A model generated the notes under the pieces. The model was given only the letters and a program-made list of their open reading frames with translations, did not search any database and was not told the DNA's origin. From Vibrio pacinii DSM 19139 (lineage in GTDB: Bacteria; Pseudomonadota; Gammaproteobacteria; Enterobacterales; Vibrionaceae): a stretch of DNA of 64,000 nt. This document shows, piece by piece, positions 8,523 through 18,453 of the stretch. The position numbers and the translations under genes are program-made. Within the stretch, counting starts at the first letter, position 1; every line of letters starts with the position of its first letter. The stretch lies in contig NZ_JONH01000011.1 in NCBI RefSeq assembly GCF_000711795.1, positions 1-64,000 of the forward strand. The letters run 5' to 3'.

Positions 8523-10400
8523 TTATGAATTCAGCGCTCTTTCTATTTCATCTAGGCTGGTTGGATCATCAATGGTGGATGGCACCGTGTACTGCTCTCC
8601 GTCGGCGATTTGGCGGATAGTACGACGCAAAATCTTACCTGAGCGCGTTTTAGGCAAGCGCTCTACCACCAACGCATGCTTAAAACAGGCTACTGCGCCA
8701 ATCTGATCGCGAACTTTACCAACTAATTCACCTTCAAGCTGCGCATCATCGATTTTAACCCCATCCTTGAGTACCACTAATCCCAGTGGTAACTGACCTT
8801 TCAAATCATCATGCACACCAACCACCGCGCACTCGGCAATTGCAGGGTGACCGCCAACAATCTCTTCCATTTCGCCAGTTGAAAGACGATGTCCGGCGAC
8901 GTTTATCACATCATCAATGCGCCCCATAATGAACAAGTAACCCTGATCATCAAGGTACCCACCATCGCCCGAAACATAGTAACCGGGGAACTGGCTCAAG
9001 TAACCAGACTCAAAACGATCGTGATTACGCCACACTGTTGGCAAACAGCTTGGTGGCAACGGACGTTTTAATGCCACAAAACCCTGCTGATTAGGCCCAA
9101 CTGATTCACCCAATTCATTGAGAATCTCAACTTGATAGCCTGGAATGGGTTTGGTTGCCGAGCCCGCCTTAATCGGCATCAGTTCAATACCGGTTGGATT
9201 ACCGGCAATCGCCCAGCCTGTTTCGGTTTGCCACCAGTGATCGATGACGGGCTTTTGCGTTTTCTCTTCAACCCATTCAAGAGTCGGCGGGTCAAGGCGT
9301 TCTCCTGCCATAAAGATGGTTTTCAGATGAGATAAGTCATACTTTTTCAGCTGCTCACCGTCTGGATCTTCTTTTTTAATCGCACGAAACGCCGTCGGCG
9401 CCGAGAATAGTACATCGACCTTGTGCTCTTCACATACACGCCAAAATGCCCCTGGATCTGGAGTGCGTACCGGTTTACCTTCAAACAAAATGGTGGTGCA
9501 GCCGTGGATTAATGGCGCATAGACGATATAGGAGTGGCCGACTACCCAGCCAACATCGGAGGCTGCCCAGAACACACCGTCTTGGGCAATGTTATAAATG
9601 GAAGTCATCGAGTACTTCATCGCCACAGCATGACCGCCATTGTCTCTTACCACGCCTTTAGGTTTGCCAGTTGTGCCTGAGGTATAAAGAATATACAAAG
9701 GATCGGTGGCAAGAACTGGAACACAGGCGTGAGGCAATGCTTGTTGATAGGCTCTCGCCCAGTCAAGATCACGATCTTGAGTCAACTCGGCCGGACATTC
9801 GGGGCGCTGCAAGACGACAACGCACTCTGGTTTCCAGCGACTGTCCATAATGGCTTTATCGACTAGGGGTTTATATGGAATGACTTTATTGACCTCAATA
9901 CCACACGAAGCCGTCATCACCAGTTTTGGCTCCGCATCTTCTAAACGCACAGCCAGTTCATTGGCAGCAAAGCCACCAAATACTACTGAATGAATAGCAC
10001 CTAGGCGCGCACACGCAAGCATCGCCATAACAGCCTCTGGAATCATCGGCATATAGATGACAACACGATCACCCTTCTCAACCCCCTGCGCTGCCAACAT
10101 ACCGGCAACTTTGGCCACTCGGTCACGCAACTCTTGATAGCTATAGCTTTGCTGGCTGTTGGTCACAGGCGAGTCGTATATCAACGCCGTTTGTGAACCT
10201 CGCCCCTGCTCACAATGATAATCAAGGGCTAGCCATGACGTGTTGAGTAACCCGTCGGGAAACCAGCGTTCGATGCCGTTTTCGTCTTCAGCCAACACGG
10301 TTTGTGGTGCTTTAAACCAATCGATATTTTTTGCTTGAGCGCCCCAAAAATCTTGTGGATCTTGGGTTGCCCATTGATATTCTTTTTCATATGCAGACAT
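8523..10400 (-). CDS. prpE: Propionyl-CoA synthetase PrpE
   Basis: PrpE activates propionate to propionyl-CoA through propionyl-AMP. The 625-aa protein has the acyl-adenylate core ILYTSGTTGKPKG, DHWWQTETGW, YVSGDGGYLDDQGY and the C-terminal catalytic lysine in PKTRSGKILRR, the lysine that is acetylated for control in this family. The N-terminal ACAS region (YQWATQDPQDFWGAQA) places it with PrpE rather than acyl-CoA ligases of other types. It is the last gene of the operon gntR-prpB-prpC-acnD-prpF-prpE, has a GGAGG ribosome site and is followed by a terminator. Confidence 0.93.
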   Translation of the reverse strand: MSAYEKEYQWATQDPQDFWGAQAKNIDWFKAPQTVLAEDENGIERWFPDGLLNTSWLALDYHCEQGRGSQTALIYDSPVTNSQQSYSYQELRDRVAKVAGMLAAQGVEKGDRVVIYMPMIPEAVMAMLACARLGAIHSVVFGGFAANELAVRLEDAEPKLVMTASCGIEVNKVIPYKPLVDKAIMDSRWKPECVVVLQRPECPAELTQDRDLDWARAYQQALPHACVPVLATDPLYILYTSGTTGKPKGVVRDNGGHAVAMKYSMTSIYNIAQDGVFWAASDVGWVVGHSYIVYAPLIHGCTTILFEGKPVRTPDPGAFWRVCEEHKVDVLFSAPTAFRAIKKEDPDGEQLKKYDLSHLKTIFMAGERLDPPTLEWVEEKTQKPVIDHWWQTETGWAIAGNPTGIELMPIKAGSATKPIPGYQVEILNELGESVGPNQQGFVALKRPLPPSCLPTVWRNHDRFESGYLSQFPGYYVSGDGGYLDDQGYLFIMGRIDDVINVAGHRLSTGEMEEIVGGHPAIAECAVVGVHDDLKGQLPLGLVVLKDGVKIDDAQLEGELVGKVRDQIGAVACFKHALVVERLPKTRSGKILRRTIRQIADGEQYTVPSTIDDPTSLDEIERALNS

Positions 10401-10444
10401 ATTGCTTCCTCCAGTATGTCTAAACTTGCGCTTCGATTTGTTAT

Positions 10445-11623
10445 CTACTCAGCAAAGACATTAGAGGGTACACGCACAAATCCCTCCATTAAAATTCGAG
10501 CACTTCGGCTCATGACCGCTTTTTCAACTAGCCAACCTTGGTCACTGTGGAGTGCTTTTGCCCCCACTTTCAATGTGCCCGAAGGGTGGCCAAAAGTAAC
10601 CGATTCCATTTCACCGCCACCGGCAGCTCGATTGACTAACGTACCCGGTACGCAAGACGCAGCAGCGATAGCAACCGCGGCCGTGCCCATCATGGCGTGA
10701 TGCAGCTTACCCATTGAAAGCGCGCGCACCAGTACGTCGATTTGTTTGGCATCGACCGATTTTCCGCTCGAAGACAGATACGACTTAGGCTTTGCGACAA
10801 ACGCGACCTTAGGGGTATGTTGACGGCTTTGCGCCTGATCAATGCTATCGATTAAGCCCATTTTCAGCGCGCCATAAGCACGAATTTTTTCAAACCGCGC
10901 TAAGGCTTGTTCATCGTTATTGATCTCTTCTTGCAATTCTGTGCCTTGGTAGTCAAGCGCTTGCGCATCAATAAAAATCGTCGGGATTCCTGCATTGATC
11001 ATCGTGGCTTCAAAACAGCCCACATCCGGCACGTCTAACTTATCGACTAAATTCCCAGTTGGAAACATGACGCCTTCACTTGGCTGCATAAAATCAACCT
11101 GAATTTCGGCTGCAGCGAAGGTCACCCCGTCGAGTTCAAAGTGACCCGTTTCTTGAACTTGGCCATGACTGATGGGCACATGAACCACAATCGATTTATT
11201 AATGTTCGCTTGCCAAACGCGAACTTGCACAATGCCGTTGTCTGGAATCCGCTCTGCATCAATCAGGCCAGCGTGAATCGCAAAAGGGCCAACTGCAGCT
11301 GATAGGTTGCCGCAGTTACCACTCCAGTCAACAAATGGCTTATCAATTGAGATCTGACCAAATAGGTAATCAACATCGTGATCAGCTTGGGTACTCTTTG
11401 ATACAATCACTGTTTTACTGGTGCTTGAGGTCGCCGCTCCCATACCATCAATCTGTTTGCCGTAAGGATCAGGGCTGCCAATCACACGCATCAGTAATTG
11501 GTCACGCGCCTGACCCGGTTTTTGTGCAGCTGGCGGTAAATCGGTGAGCTTAAAAAAGACACCTTTACTTGTTCCACCCCGCATATAAGTTGCGGCCACT
11601 TTGATTTGACTTGAAGTTGTCAT
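10445..11623 (-). CDS. prpF: AcnD-accessory isomerase PrpF
   Basis: PrpF is a diaminopimelate-epimerase-fold protein that isomerises the product of AcnD (trans/cis-aconitate-type double-bond shift of 2-methylaconitate). The 392-aa sequence begins with the family phrase AATYMRGGTSKGVFF and contains DWSGNCGNLSAAVGPFA, typical of PrpF. It starts 9 nt after acnD with GGGGATGAG as ribosome site. Its presence shows that this organism uses the AcnD-PrpF route rather than PrpD. Confidence 0.93.
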   Translation of the reverse strand: MTTSSQIKVAATYMRGGTSKGVFFKLTDLPPAAQKPGQARDQLLMRVIGSPDPYGKQIDGMGAATSSTSKTVIVSKSTQADHDVDYLFGQISIDKPFVDWSGNCGNLSAAVGPFAIHAGLIDAERIPDNGIVQVRVWQANINKSIVVHVPISHGQVQETGHFELDGVTFAAAEIQVDFMQPSEGVMFPTGNLVDKLDVPDVGCFEATMINAGIPTIFIDAQALDYQGTELQEEINNDEQALARFEKIRAYGALKMGLIDSIDQAQSRQHTPKVAFVAKPKSYLSSSGKSVDAKQIDVLVRALSMGKLHHAMMGTAAVAIAAASCVPGTLVNRAAGGGEMESVTFGHPSGTLKVGAKALHSDQGWLVEKAVMSRSARILMEGFVRVPSNVFAE

Positions 11624-11632
11624 CTCATCCCC

Positions 11633-14224
11633 TTATTGAGCCAAGAAATCTTGAGCAAAGCGCTGCAAAACACCACCCGCATTATAGACATTGACTTCGT
11701 CCGCAGTATCAAGACGGCAAGTCACTGGCACATCAAATTTTTCACCGTTTGCTCGGGTCACCACCAGCGCTAAATCAGCACCTGGTGTGATATCTCCGAG
11801 GACGTCATACAATTCGCTGCCGTCTAGCTCAAGGGTTTTACGATCCGTCCCTGCTTTGAACTGCAGTGGCAATACCCCCATACCGACTAAGTTGGTACGG
11901 TGAATGCGCTCAAACCCTTCAGCAACAATCGCCTCAACGCCAGCCAAACGTACCCCTTTTGCCGCCCAGTCTCGCGATGAGCCTTGACCGTAATCCGCTC
12001 CTGCGACAATGATCAAGGGTTGCTTACGGTTCATGTAAGTTTCAATCGCCTCCCACATTCGAGTGACTTTGCCTTCAGGCTCAATACGCGCAAGCGAACC
12101 CTGCACCACTTGGCCGTTGTCCATTACCATTTCATTAAATAACTTAGGGTTGGCAAACGTCGCACGTTGCGCGGTTAAATGATCGCCACGGTGTGTCGCA
12201 TAAGAGTTAAAGTCCGCTTCTGGCACGTCCATGGATGCAAGATATTCGCCCGCAGCACTATCGGCCAAGATGGCGTTCGATGGCGATAGATGATCGGTTG
12301 TGATGTTGTCACCTAGCACTGCTAATGGACGCATGCCAGACAAACTGCGCTCCCCTGCGAGCGCGCCTTCCCAATACGGCGGGCGGCGAATATAGGTACT
12401 TTGTGGTCGCCAATCATAAAGTGGATTGTTATTACGCGCGCCTTCATCCAGTTTAAACATTTGAATGTAGACTTGCTTAAACTGCTCCGGCTTGACATGC
12501 TGGCCAACTACCGCGTCGATCTCTTGATCACTTGGCCATAAATCATTGAGGTATATAGGTTTACCACTGCTGTCTGTACCAAGCGCGTCACGTTCTATAT
12601 CAAAACGAATCGTTCCTGCTAATGCATACGCAACGACCAAAGGTGGCGAGGCAAGAAAAGCCTGTTTCGCATAAGGGTGGATGCGCCCATCAAAGTTACG
12701 ATTCCCCGATAGAACCGCCGTGGTGTACAGATCTCGGTCGATAATTTCTTGCTGAATGGTCGGGTCAAGTGCACCACTCATGCCATTACAAGTCGTACAA
12801 GCGTAAGCAACGATGCCAAAACCCAACTTCTCAAGCTCTGGCAGTAGGCCTGAGTCTTCAAGGTAAAGCTTGGCCACTTTAGAGCCCGGCGCAAACGACG
12901 ATTTAACCCAAGGCTTTCGCACCAAACCTAGTTGGTTGGCTTTTTTTGCCAGCAGACCTGCAGCAACCACGTTACGAGGGTTACTGGTATTGGTACACGA
13001 AGTGATGGCTGCAATAATCACCGCACCATCAGGCAAGTTGTCATCATCTTGCGCAGGTGTTTGTGGAATAGAAATACCGCGCAGAGAAAGTTCAGAGGTG
13101 GGCAAACGGCGGTGTGGATTTGATGGACCTGCCATGTTGCGCGTCACTTGCGAAAGATTAAATTCCAACACTCGCTCGTATTCGGCCTCAATTAAGTCAT
13201 CGGCCCACAATCCAGTTTGTTTCGCATACAATTCAACCAGCGCAACTTGCTCTTCATCACGGCCTGTGAGTTTCAAGTAGGTAATGGTCTGCTCGTCAAT
13301 GTAGAACATGCCCGCGGTAGCGCCATACTCTGGCGTCATATTTGAAATCGTCGCACGGTCGCCGATGGTAAGATCCTTAGCTCCCTCACCGAAGAACTCT
13401 AAGTAACAAGAGACCACTCGTTCGTTTCGCAAGAATTCGGTAATCGCCAACACAATGTCTGTTGCAGTAATGCCCGGCTGACGTTTACCGGTTAACTTAA
13501 CCCCAACGATGTCTGGTAATCGCATCATAGATGGACGTCCGAGCATCACGGTTTCGGCTTCAAGGCCACCAACCCCAATCGCAATAACCCCTAATGCATC
13601 AACGTGAGGTGTATGGCTGTCGGTGCCAACACAGGTATCTGGATAAGCAATGCCCTGCTTTGCCTGCACCACAGGTGACATTTTCTCAAGGTTGATTTGA
13701 TGCATAATGCCGTTACCAGCGGGAATCACACTTACGTTCTCAAAAGCAGTTTTACACCACTCGATAAAGTGGAAACGGTCTTCATTACGGCGATCTTCAA
13801 TAGCACGGTTCTTTTCAAACGCATCTGGGTCAAAGCCTGCATGCTCTACCGCCAATGAATGATCGACGATCAATTGCGTTTCAACCACCGGATTGACTTT
13901 ATCAGGCTCACCGCCTTGCAGAGCAATTGCATCTCGTAGGCCCGCTAAGTCAACCAATGCGGTTTGGCCCAGAATATCGTGGCACACTACTCGGGCAGGA
14001 TACCAAGGAAAATCGTGGTCACGCTTGCGCTGAATAAGCTGTTGTAAGCTTTGCGTTAATATACTTGGATCGCAGCGTCGAACCAGTTGCTCCGCCAGTA
14101 CGCGTGAGGTGTATGGCAGTGTTTCATAAGCGCCGGGAGAGAGCGCATTGACAGCTTCACGGGCATCAAAATAATCAAGATGTGTTCCCGGAAGCGGTTT
14201 TCGGTATTGGGTATTGACAGTCAT
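11633..14224 (-). CDS. acnD: 2-methylcitrate dehydratase AcnD (Fe-S aconitase family)
   Basis: AcnD dehydrates 2-methylcitrate in the methylcitrate cycle. The 863-aa protein is an AcnA-type aconitase with the three iron-sulfur cysteines in AITSCTNTSNP and YACTTCNGMSG, and the C-terminal swivel motif GADYGQGSSRDWAAKG. The frame is open to an ATG at 14236, but the ATG at 14224 has GGAAG 7 nt upstream and restores the usual start MTVNTQYRKPLPG. Close linkage to prpF distinguishes it from AcnA. A GC-rich hairpin lies between it and prpC. Confidence 0.92.
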   Translation of the reverse strand: MTVNTQYRKPLPGTHLDYFDAREAVNALSPGAYETLPYTSRVLAEQLVRRCDPSILTQSLQQLIQRKRDHDFPWYPARVVCHDILGQTALVDLAGLRDAIALQGGEPDKVNPVVETQLIVDHSLAVEHAGFDPDAFEKNRAIEDRRNEDRFHFIEWCKTAFENVSVIPAGNGIMHQINLEKMSPVVQAKQGIAYPDTCVGTDSHTPHVDALGVIAIGVGGLEAETVMLGRPSMMRLPDIVGVKLTGKRQPGITATDIVLAITEFLRNERVVSCYLEFFGEGAKDLTIGDRATISNMTPEYGATAGMFYIDEQTITYLKLTGRDEEQVALVELYAKQTGLWADDLIEAEYERVLEFNLSQVTRNMAGPSNPHRRLPTSELSLRGISIPQTPAQDDDNLPDGAVIIAAITSCTNTSNPRNVVAAGLLAKKANQLGLVRKPWVKSSFAPGSKVAKLYLEDSGLLPELEKLGFGIVAYACTTCNGMSGALDPTIQQEIIDRDLYTTAVLSGNRNFDGRIHPYAKQAFLASPPLVVAYALAGTIRFDIERDALGTDSSGKPIYLNDLWPSDQEIDAVVGQHVKPEQFKQVYIQMFKLDEGARNNNPLYDWRPQSTYIRRPPYWEGALAGERSLSGMRPLAVLGDNITTDHLSPSNAILADSAAGEYLASMDVPEADFNSYATHRGDHLTAQRATFANPKLFNEMVMDNGQVVQGSLARIEPEGKVTRMWEAIETYMNRKQPLIIVAGADYGQGSSRDWAAKGVRLAGVEAIVAEGFERIHRTNLVGMGVLPLQFKAGTDRKTLELDGSELYDVLGDITPGADLALVVTRANGEKFDVPVTCRLDTADEVNVYNAGGVLQRFAQDFLAQ

Positions 14225-14256
14225 AGCAGCTTCCATTCAGGTAAGTCGTTATTATT

Positions 14257-14282
14257 CGCTCCCTCACTACAGGGAGGGAGCG
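14257..14282 (-). promoter_or_regulatory. Intercistronic hairpin between prpC and acnD
   Basis: CGCTCCCT and AGGGAGCG pair perfectly around a 10-nt loop in the 68-nt gap between prpC and acnD. There is no T tract, so it is more likely an mRNA-stabilising or processing stem than a terminator. Confidence 0.55.
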
Positions 14283-14292
14283 TGCGTTGGGG

Positions 14293-15435
14293 TTACCTGT
14301 TTTCGATTGGCACCCAGTCTTGATGATCGGGGCCGGTATAGTCCGCGCTTGGACGAATAATACGGTTATTGGCGCGCTGTTCATACACGTGGGCAGCCCA
14401 ACCAGTTAAGCGGCTCATAACAAAAATCGGCGTAAATAGTTTGGTTGGAATATCCATAAAGTGGTAAGCCGATGCATGGAAGAAATCCGCATTACAGAAC
14501 AAGCCTTTTTCACGTTTCATTACCGCTTCAACTCGCTCAGACACCGCGTATAAGTGCGTATCGCCCACCGCCTTCGAAAGCTGTTTTGACCACTGTTTGA
14601 TCAACGCATTACGCGGATCACTTTCGCGGTAAATTGCGTGACCAAAGCCCATAATCTTGTCTTTGTTGGCCAACATTTGCATGATGTTTGCTTCCGCTTC
14701 ATCTGGTGTTTGCCAATTTTCAATCATCTCCATCGCTGCTTCATTCGCGCCGCCATGCAGTGGGCCACGTAAAGTACCGATTGCAGCCGTCACGCACGAG
14801 TGAAGATCAGACAGGGTTGATGCACAGACTCGCGCTGCAAACGTCGACGCATTAAATTCGTGCTCGGCGTACAAAATCAGTGAGCAGTGCATTACTTTCT
14901 TGTGCATTTCTGTCGGCTCTTTGCCAGTGAGCAATTTCAAGAAATAACCGCCAATGCAGTTTTGCGATTGATCTTCAGTATCGACTCGCACGCCGTCATG
15001 GCTAAATCGATACCAGTAACAGATTATCGCTGGAAACAAGGCTAACATGCGCTCAGTAGCATCTAACTGCTGAGAAAAGTCGTGTTCTTGTTCTAAGTTA
15101 CCTAATACAGAGCATCCGGTGCGCATAACATCCATTGGATGAGCAGAGGCGGGGATCAATTCAAGTGCTTGTTTTAGCTCCGCGGGAAGACCTCGCAAAC
15201 TGATCAGACGCGTTTTATACTCATCCAACTCTTGTTGATTCGGTAGATGACCGCGTAATAATAGATGAGCGACCTCTTCAAATTGTGCGTTATTGGCTAA
15301 ATCAGTGATATCAAAGCCACGATAGGTTAAGCCAGTGCCTGTTTTACCAACGGTACACAGCGCTGTAGTGCCTGCACTTTGACCGCGTAAACCTGCGCCG
15401 CCTATTTCTGCACTCTTTTTCGATGCTAGAGACAT
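14293..15435 (-). CDS. prpC: 2-methylcitrate synthase PrpC
   Basis: PrpC condenses propionyl-CoA with oxaloacetate. The 380-aa protein is a citrate synthase of the short methylcitrate type. The catalytic residues are visible in LHGGANEAAME (His), IMGFGHAIY (His) and CNADFFHAS (Asp). Residue order and length match PrpC rather than GltA (about 430 aa). It has an AAAAGGAG ribosome site and lies 109 nt downstream of prpB in the same operon. Confidence 0.93.
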   Translation of the reverse strand: MSLASKKSAEIGGAGLRGQSAGTTALCTVGKTGTGLTYRGFDITDLANNAQFEEVAHLLLRGHLPNQQELDEYKTRLISLRGLPAELKQALELIPASAHPMDVMRTGCSVLGNLEQEHDFSQQLDATERMLALFPAIICYWYRFSHDGVRVDTEDQSQNCIGGYFLKLLTGKEPTEMHKKVMHCSLILYAEHEFNASTFAARVCASTLSDLHSCVTAAIGTLRGPLHGGANEAAMEMIENWQTPDEAEANIMQMLANKDKIMGFGHAIYRESDPRNALIKQWSKQLSKAVGDTHLYAVSERVEAVMKREKGLFCNADFFHASAYHFMDIPTKLFTPIFVMSRLTGWAAHVYEQRANNRIIRPSADYTGPDHQDWVPIENR

Positions 15436-15544
15436 TTTTTGAACTCCTTTTCTGTTTGATACTGCTCTCTGATGGAGCGTTTTTTACCAAACGATTTCAC
15501 GTTATTAAATTGATTGAAATGGTTTTCTTGGGCTTGCGCGCTTG

Positions 15545-16441
15545 TTATTTTCCTTCTGAAAATAGCTGATCGAGCTTATCTTCATAGTCATGGTATTTAA
15601 GGTGTGCGTACAATTCTTTGCGCGTCTGCATTGATGCAGTCAGGGCTTCTTGATTACCGACATCAAGCAGATGCTGGTAGACATTTTCTGCCGCTTTGTT
15701 CATCGCACGGAAGGCACTCAACGGATAAAGCACCATATCAACTTTTGACTTCGCCAAATCATCGCAACCATAAAGGGGCGTTTGACCAAACTCAGTAATA
15801 TTGGCCAAGATAGGCACATGCTTACCCGTCGCTTGGTGCAGGGAATCAGAAAACTGCACATACTGTTCAAGCTTTGTCATCGCTTCAGGGAAGATCATAT
15901 CGGCCCCCGCTTCAATACAAGCAATTGCACGCTCTATCGCACGGTCGATTCCCTCGACTGCCAACGCATCGGTGCGCGCCATAATGACAAAGCTTTCGTC
16001 ATGGCGAGCATCAACTGCTGCCCTGACACGATCAACCATCTCTTGCTGGCTAACAATGGCTTTATTCGGACGATGTCCACAGCGCTTTTGTGCCACCTGG
16101 TCTTCCATATGCACTGCGCCAGCACCTGCTTTCTCCATTGCTTTTATCGTGCGCGCAATGTTAAACGCACCGCCAAACCCAGTATCAATATCAACAAGTA
16201 GTGGCAGATCACAGGCATTGGTAATGCGCTCAACGTCAACCAATACATCATTCAGTGTCGTGATACCGAGATCGGGAAGGCCATATGATGCGTTCGCAAT
16301 ACCACCTCCAGAGAGGTAAATCGCTTGATGACCAATGTTTTTCGCCATCATCGCGCAATACGGATTAACCGTGCCGACAATTTGCAGTGGATTGTTTTGT
16401 TCAACAGCAAGTCTAAACTTTGCTCCTTGAGATAAACTCAT
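15545..16441 (-). CDS. prpB: 2-methylisocitrate lyase PrpB
   Basis: PrpB splits 2-methylisocitrate into pyruvate and succinate. The 298-aa protein belongs to the isocitrate lyase/PEP mutase superfamily. Motifs are [22 protein letters not shown] (metal ligands) and [10 protein letters not shown], which holds the catalytic cysteine loop KRCGH. It starts 11 nt after the GntR regulator gene with an AGAGGAAAG ribosome site, so it is the first enzyme gene of the operon. Confidence 0.94.
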   Translation of the reverse strand: MSLSQGAKFRLAVEQNNPLQIVGTVNPYCAMMAKNIGHQAIYLSGGGIANASYGLPDLGITTLNDVLVDVERITNACDLPLLVDIDTGFGGAFNIARTIKAMEKAGAGAVHMEDQVAQKRCGHRPNKAIVSQQEMVDRVRAAVDARHDESFVIMARTDALAVEGIDRAIERAIACIEAGADMIFPEAMTKLEQYVQFSDSLHQATGKHVPILANITEFGQTPLYGCDDLAKSKVDMVLYPLSAFRAMNKAAENVYQHLLDVGNQEALTASMQTRKELYAHLKYHDYEDKLDQLFSEGK

Positions 16442-16452
16442 GACTCTTTCCT

Positions 16453-17148
16453 CTAGTCCTTACGGATTTGTTGTGCAATCAGTGAGCGGCTTCCTGATAT
16501 GTGACGACGCATAAGCATTTCGGCTAATTCTTCGTCACGATTGCGGATCGCCTGCAAGATATATTTATGTTCATCCAACGCTTCAACCGGACGCGATTGA
16601 GAGCGTGGCGACTGATAACGGTACATACGAAGCAAGTGGTACAGCTCGTCGCACAGCAGCGCGATCAACTTACTGTTACGACTGGCTAAAATGATTCGAT
16701 AGTGAAAGTCGAAATCACCATGCTGGTGAAAGTATGAGGCCCCTTCGACTTGATCAATATGATGTGAATGTGTCAACAATACCGCTTCTAGCCCTGCAAG
16801 TTGCTCTTGCGTGATGTGCCGTGCGGCCAAGCGCGCGGCCATGCCCTCTAGCGCCTCTCTCACAGAGTAGAGCTCAACCAATTTTTCTGGCGATAAAGTA
16901 ATCACTCGCGCACCAACATGCGGAATACGTTCGATTAACCCTAACCCTTCAACGCGCATGATGGCTTCACGCAACGGACCTCGGCTAACCTGATAGCGCT
17001 TAGCCAGTTCGGGCTCAGAGATTTTACTTCCAGGCGCTATATCACCATTGACAATCGCTTCAACCAGCGACTCGGTCAAGCTTGCTGATTTGGTATGCTC
17101 TTTTTCTACGAGAGCGCCTTTTTGTCGAGTTTTAAGCTCTGTATTCAT
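16453..17148 (-). CDS. GntR/FCD transcriptional regulator of the methylcitrate operon
   Basis: A GntR-family regulator of 231 aa from the ATG at 17148. The N-terminal winged helix covers [21 protein letters not shown] through [16 protein letters not shown]; an FCD effector domain follows with the metal-binding histidines in [12 protein letters not shown] and RRHI. The frame is open to 17250, but that longer version would run through two palindromic operators and has no ribosome site, so a start at 17148 (or 17199) is preferred. It heads the prp operon and presumably represses it and itself, with a cycle intermediate as inducer; this is inferred. It replaces the sigma-54 activator PrpR of enterics. 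Confidence 0.85.
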   Translation of the reverse strand: MNTELKTRQKGALVEKEHTKSASLTESLVEAIVNGDIAPGSKISEPELAKRYQVSRGPLREAIMRVEGLGLIERIPHVGARVITLSPEKLVELYSVREALEGMAARLAARHITQEQLAGLEAVLLTHSHHIDQVEGASYFHQHGDFDFHYRIILASRNSKLIALLCDELYHLLRMYRYQSPRSQSRPVEALDEHKYILQAIRNRDEELAEMLMRRHISGSRSLIAQQIRKD

Positions 17149-17220
17149 CTCTATTTTACTCTTGGTAGCAACCGAAGACTGTCTACAATCCTTCTTCATA
17201 CCAACAAAATAGACCATAAC

Positions 17221-17251
17221 ATTGTCGACAATCAAGATCATTGTCGACAAT
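17221..17251. promoter_or_regulatory. Twin palindromic operators for the GntR regulator
   Basis: ATTGTCGACAAT occurs twice, at 17221-17232 and 17240-17251, each a perfect 12-bp palindrome, with centres 19 bp apart. The core TTGT-N2-ACAA fits the usual FCD-GntR operator shape. They sit just upstream of the regulator start and hence of the whole prp operon. Confidence 0.8.
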
Positions 17252-17419
17252 TTAGACTAAGGTATAACTCTTGAGCAACTTAAGCTACGCACAACTGTGT
17301 CACATATTAGCAATCGATTACGGTGCCGATTAACACAAATGCCACAAAATCAATGACTCACATTAGGTATGCGTTTAGTATCGTAATTCATTAACACGGA
17401 TAGTGAATAGATAAGGCTT

Positions 17420-18217
17420 ATGTGGAAGTTAAAGCACAAATTAATGGTTGCCGCGATGCCACTGTTAGGCCTAAATGGCTGCTCTTTATTTGACGCGGAT
17501 CAGCGTCAGCCCTACTACCCTTTGCTGCGCGACGCCATCTATTCAGAGCAAGAGCTCGCGGTCATTCAATCAGACAATATCCTTACGCAAGCGATTCGAA
17601 ATAATCATTTTTTAGCCGTCAACGAGACTTCGACACTCAATCAAGCCTTTAACAAACTGTTCGCAGAAGCAACCAACAATCAAGCTGTGTCGATTGATGA
17701 TCTGATTGAGTCCGAGTTTCACCAAAACTTAGCCTTACTAATCAAACAATTTAGTTGCGAGCTGTTCGCCAGTCAGCAACCCGTCGATTCAATCCAACTT
17801 TGCCCACTGAGTAACCAGATTGTCGACAATGGTTTGGATTATCTGCCCTTTCAACAAGGTCGCCGCGTAACCGAACGTTTGAGTGTGGTAAGCAAAAATA
17901 GCCAAGACACGTTTCAACTAGAATTGTTCTTAAGAAGTAGCCATGAACGTTCTCTCGATACTTTGTGGGGCGCGGTTCATGAACTGGGCGCATTGAAAGG
18001 ATCGCAACTAGCACCTGAAAGTATCGTCCTCACAGTCAACCTCAATGCGTACAAAAAAAATCCTGCTATTCAGCGCTGGAAATACCTTAATCCGGAACCT
18101 TTACTTTTCTTTGTCGTTTTACCGCCAGTTGACTACATCACCAGTCGCCCTAATGAGATACAGAGCATGGACTTTGCCTATCGCAGTGCGAAACTATTAA
18201 TCGTTGACAGCCGTTAA
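17420..18217 (+). CDS. Putative lipoprotein of unknown function
   Basis: A 265-aa protein with a lipoprotein signal peptide: basic MWKLKHK, a hydrophobic stretch, then the lipobox LNGC at residues 18-21. Position +2 is Ser, which favours sorting to the outer membrane. The mature part has no motif I recognise. It starts with an ATAAGG ribosome site, is divergent from the prp operon and stands alone. An exact copy of the 12-bp GntR palindrome lies inside the coding region at 17819-17830. Confidence 0.7.
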   Translation: MWKLKHKLMVAAMPLLGLNGCSLFDADQRQPYYPLLRDAIYSEQELAVIQSDNILTQAIRNNHFLAVNETSTLNQAFNKLFAEATNNQAVSIDDLIESEFHQNLALLIKQFSCELFASQQPVDSIQLCPLSNQIVDNGLDYLPFQQGRRVTERLSVVSKNSQDTFQLELFLRSSHERSLDTLWGAVHELGALKGSQLAPESIVLTVNLNAYKKNPAIQRWKYLNPEPLLFFVVLPPVDYITSRPNEIQSMDFAYRSAKLLIVDSR

Positions 18218-18453
18218 GTCATTGATGCGCAAAACAAGGTTACCAACAAAACCCTTTTAACCCCTTACATTTGATAATGTGTTTGTTTTCTGTTGAATTC
18301 GTGATGACTTGTCGAAGGATATGTAACTGATAAAATTGATAAATGTACCTTATTTGATATCGATTCATAAATAGCCACACGCCATCAATTTAACATTTTT
18401 TTAACGCTAATTTTCAGCAAGTATGTGACTGCTAAATCAACAAGGAGTCACAA

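Noticed and set aside
17149..17250. Longer N-terminus of the GntR regulator
   Set aside because: It would encode through both operators and lacks a ribosome site; a start at 17148 or 17199 fits better.
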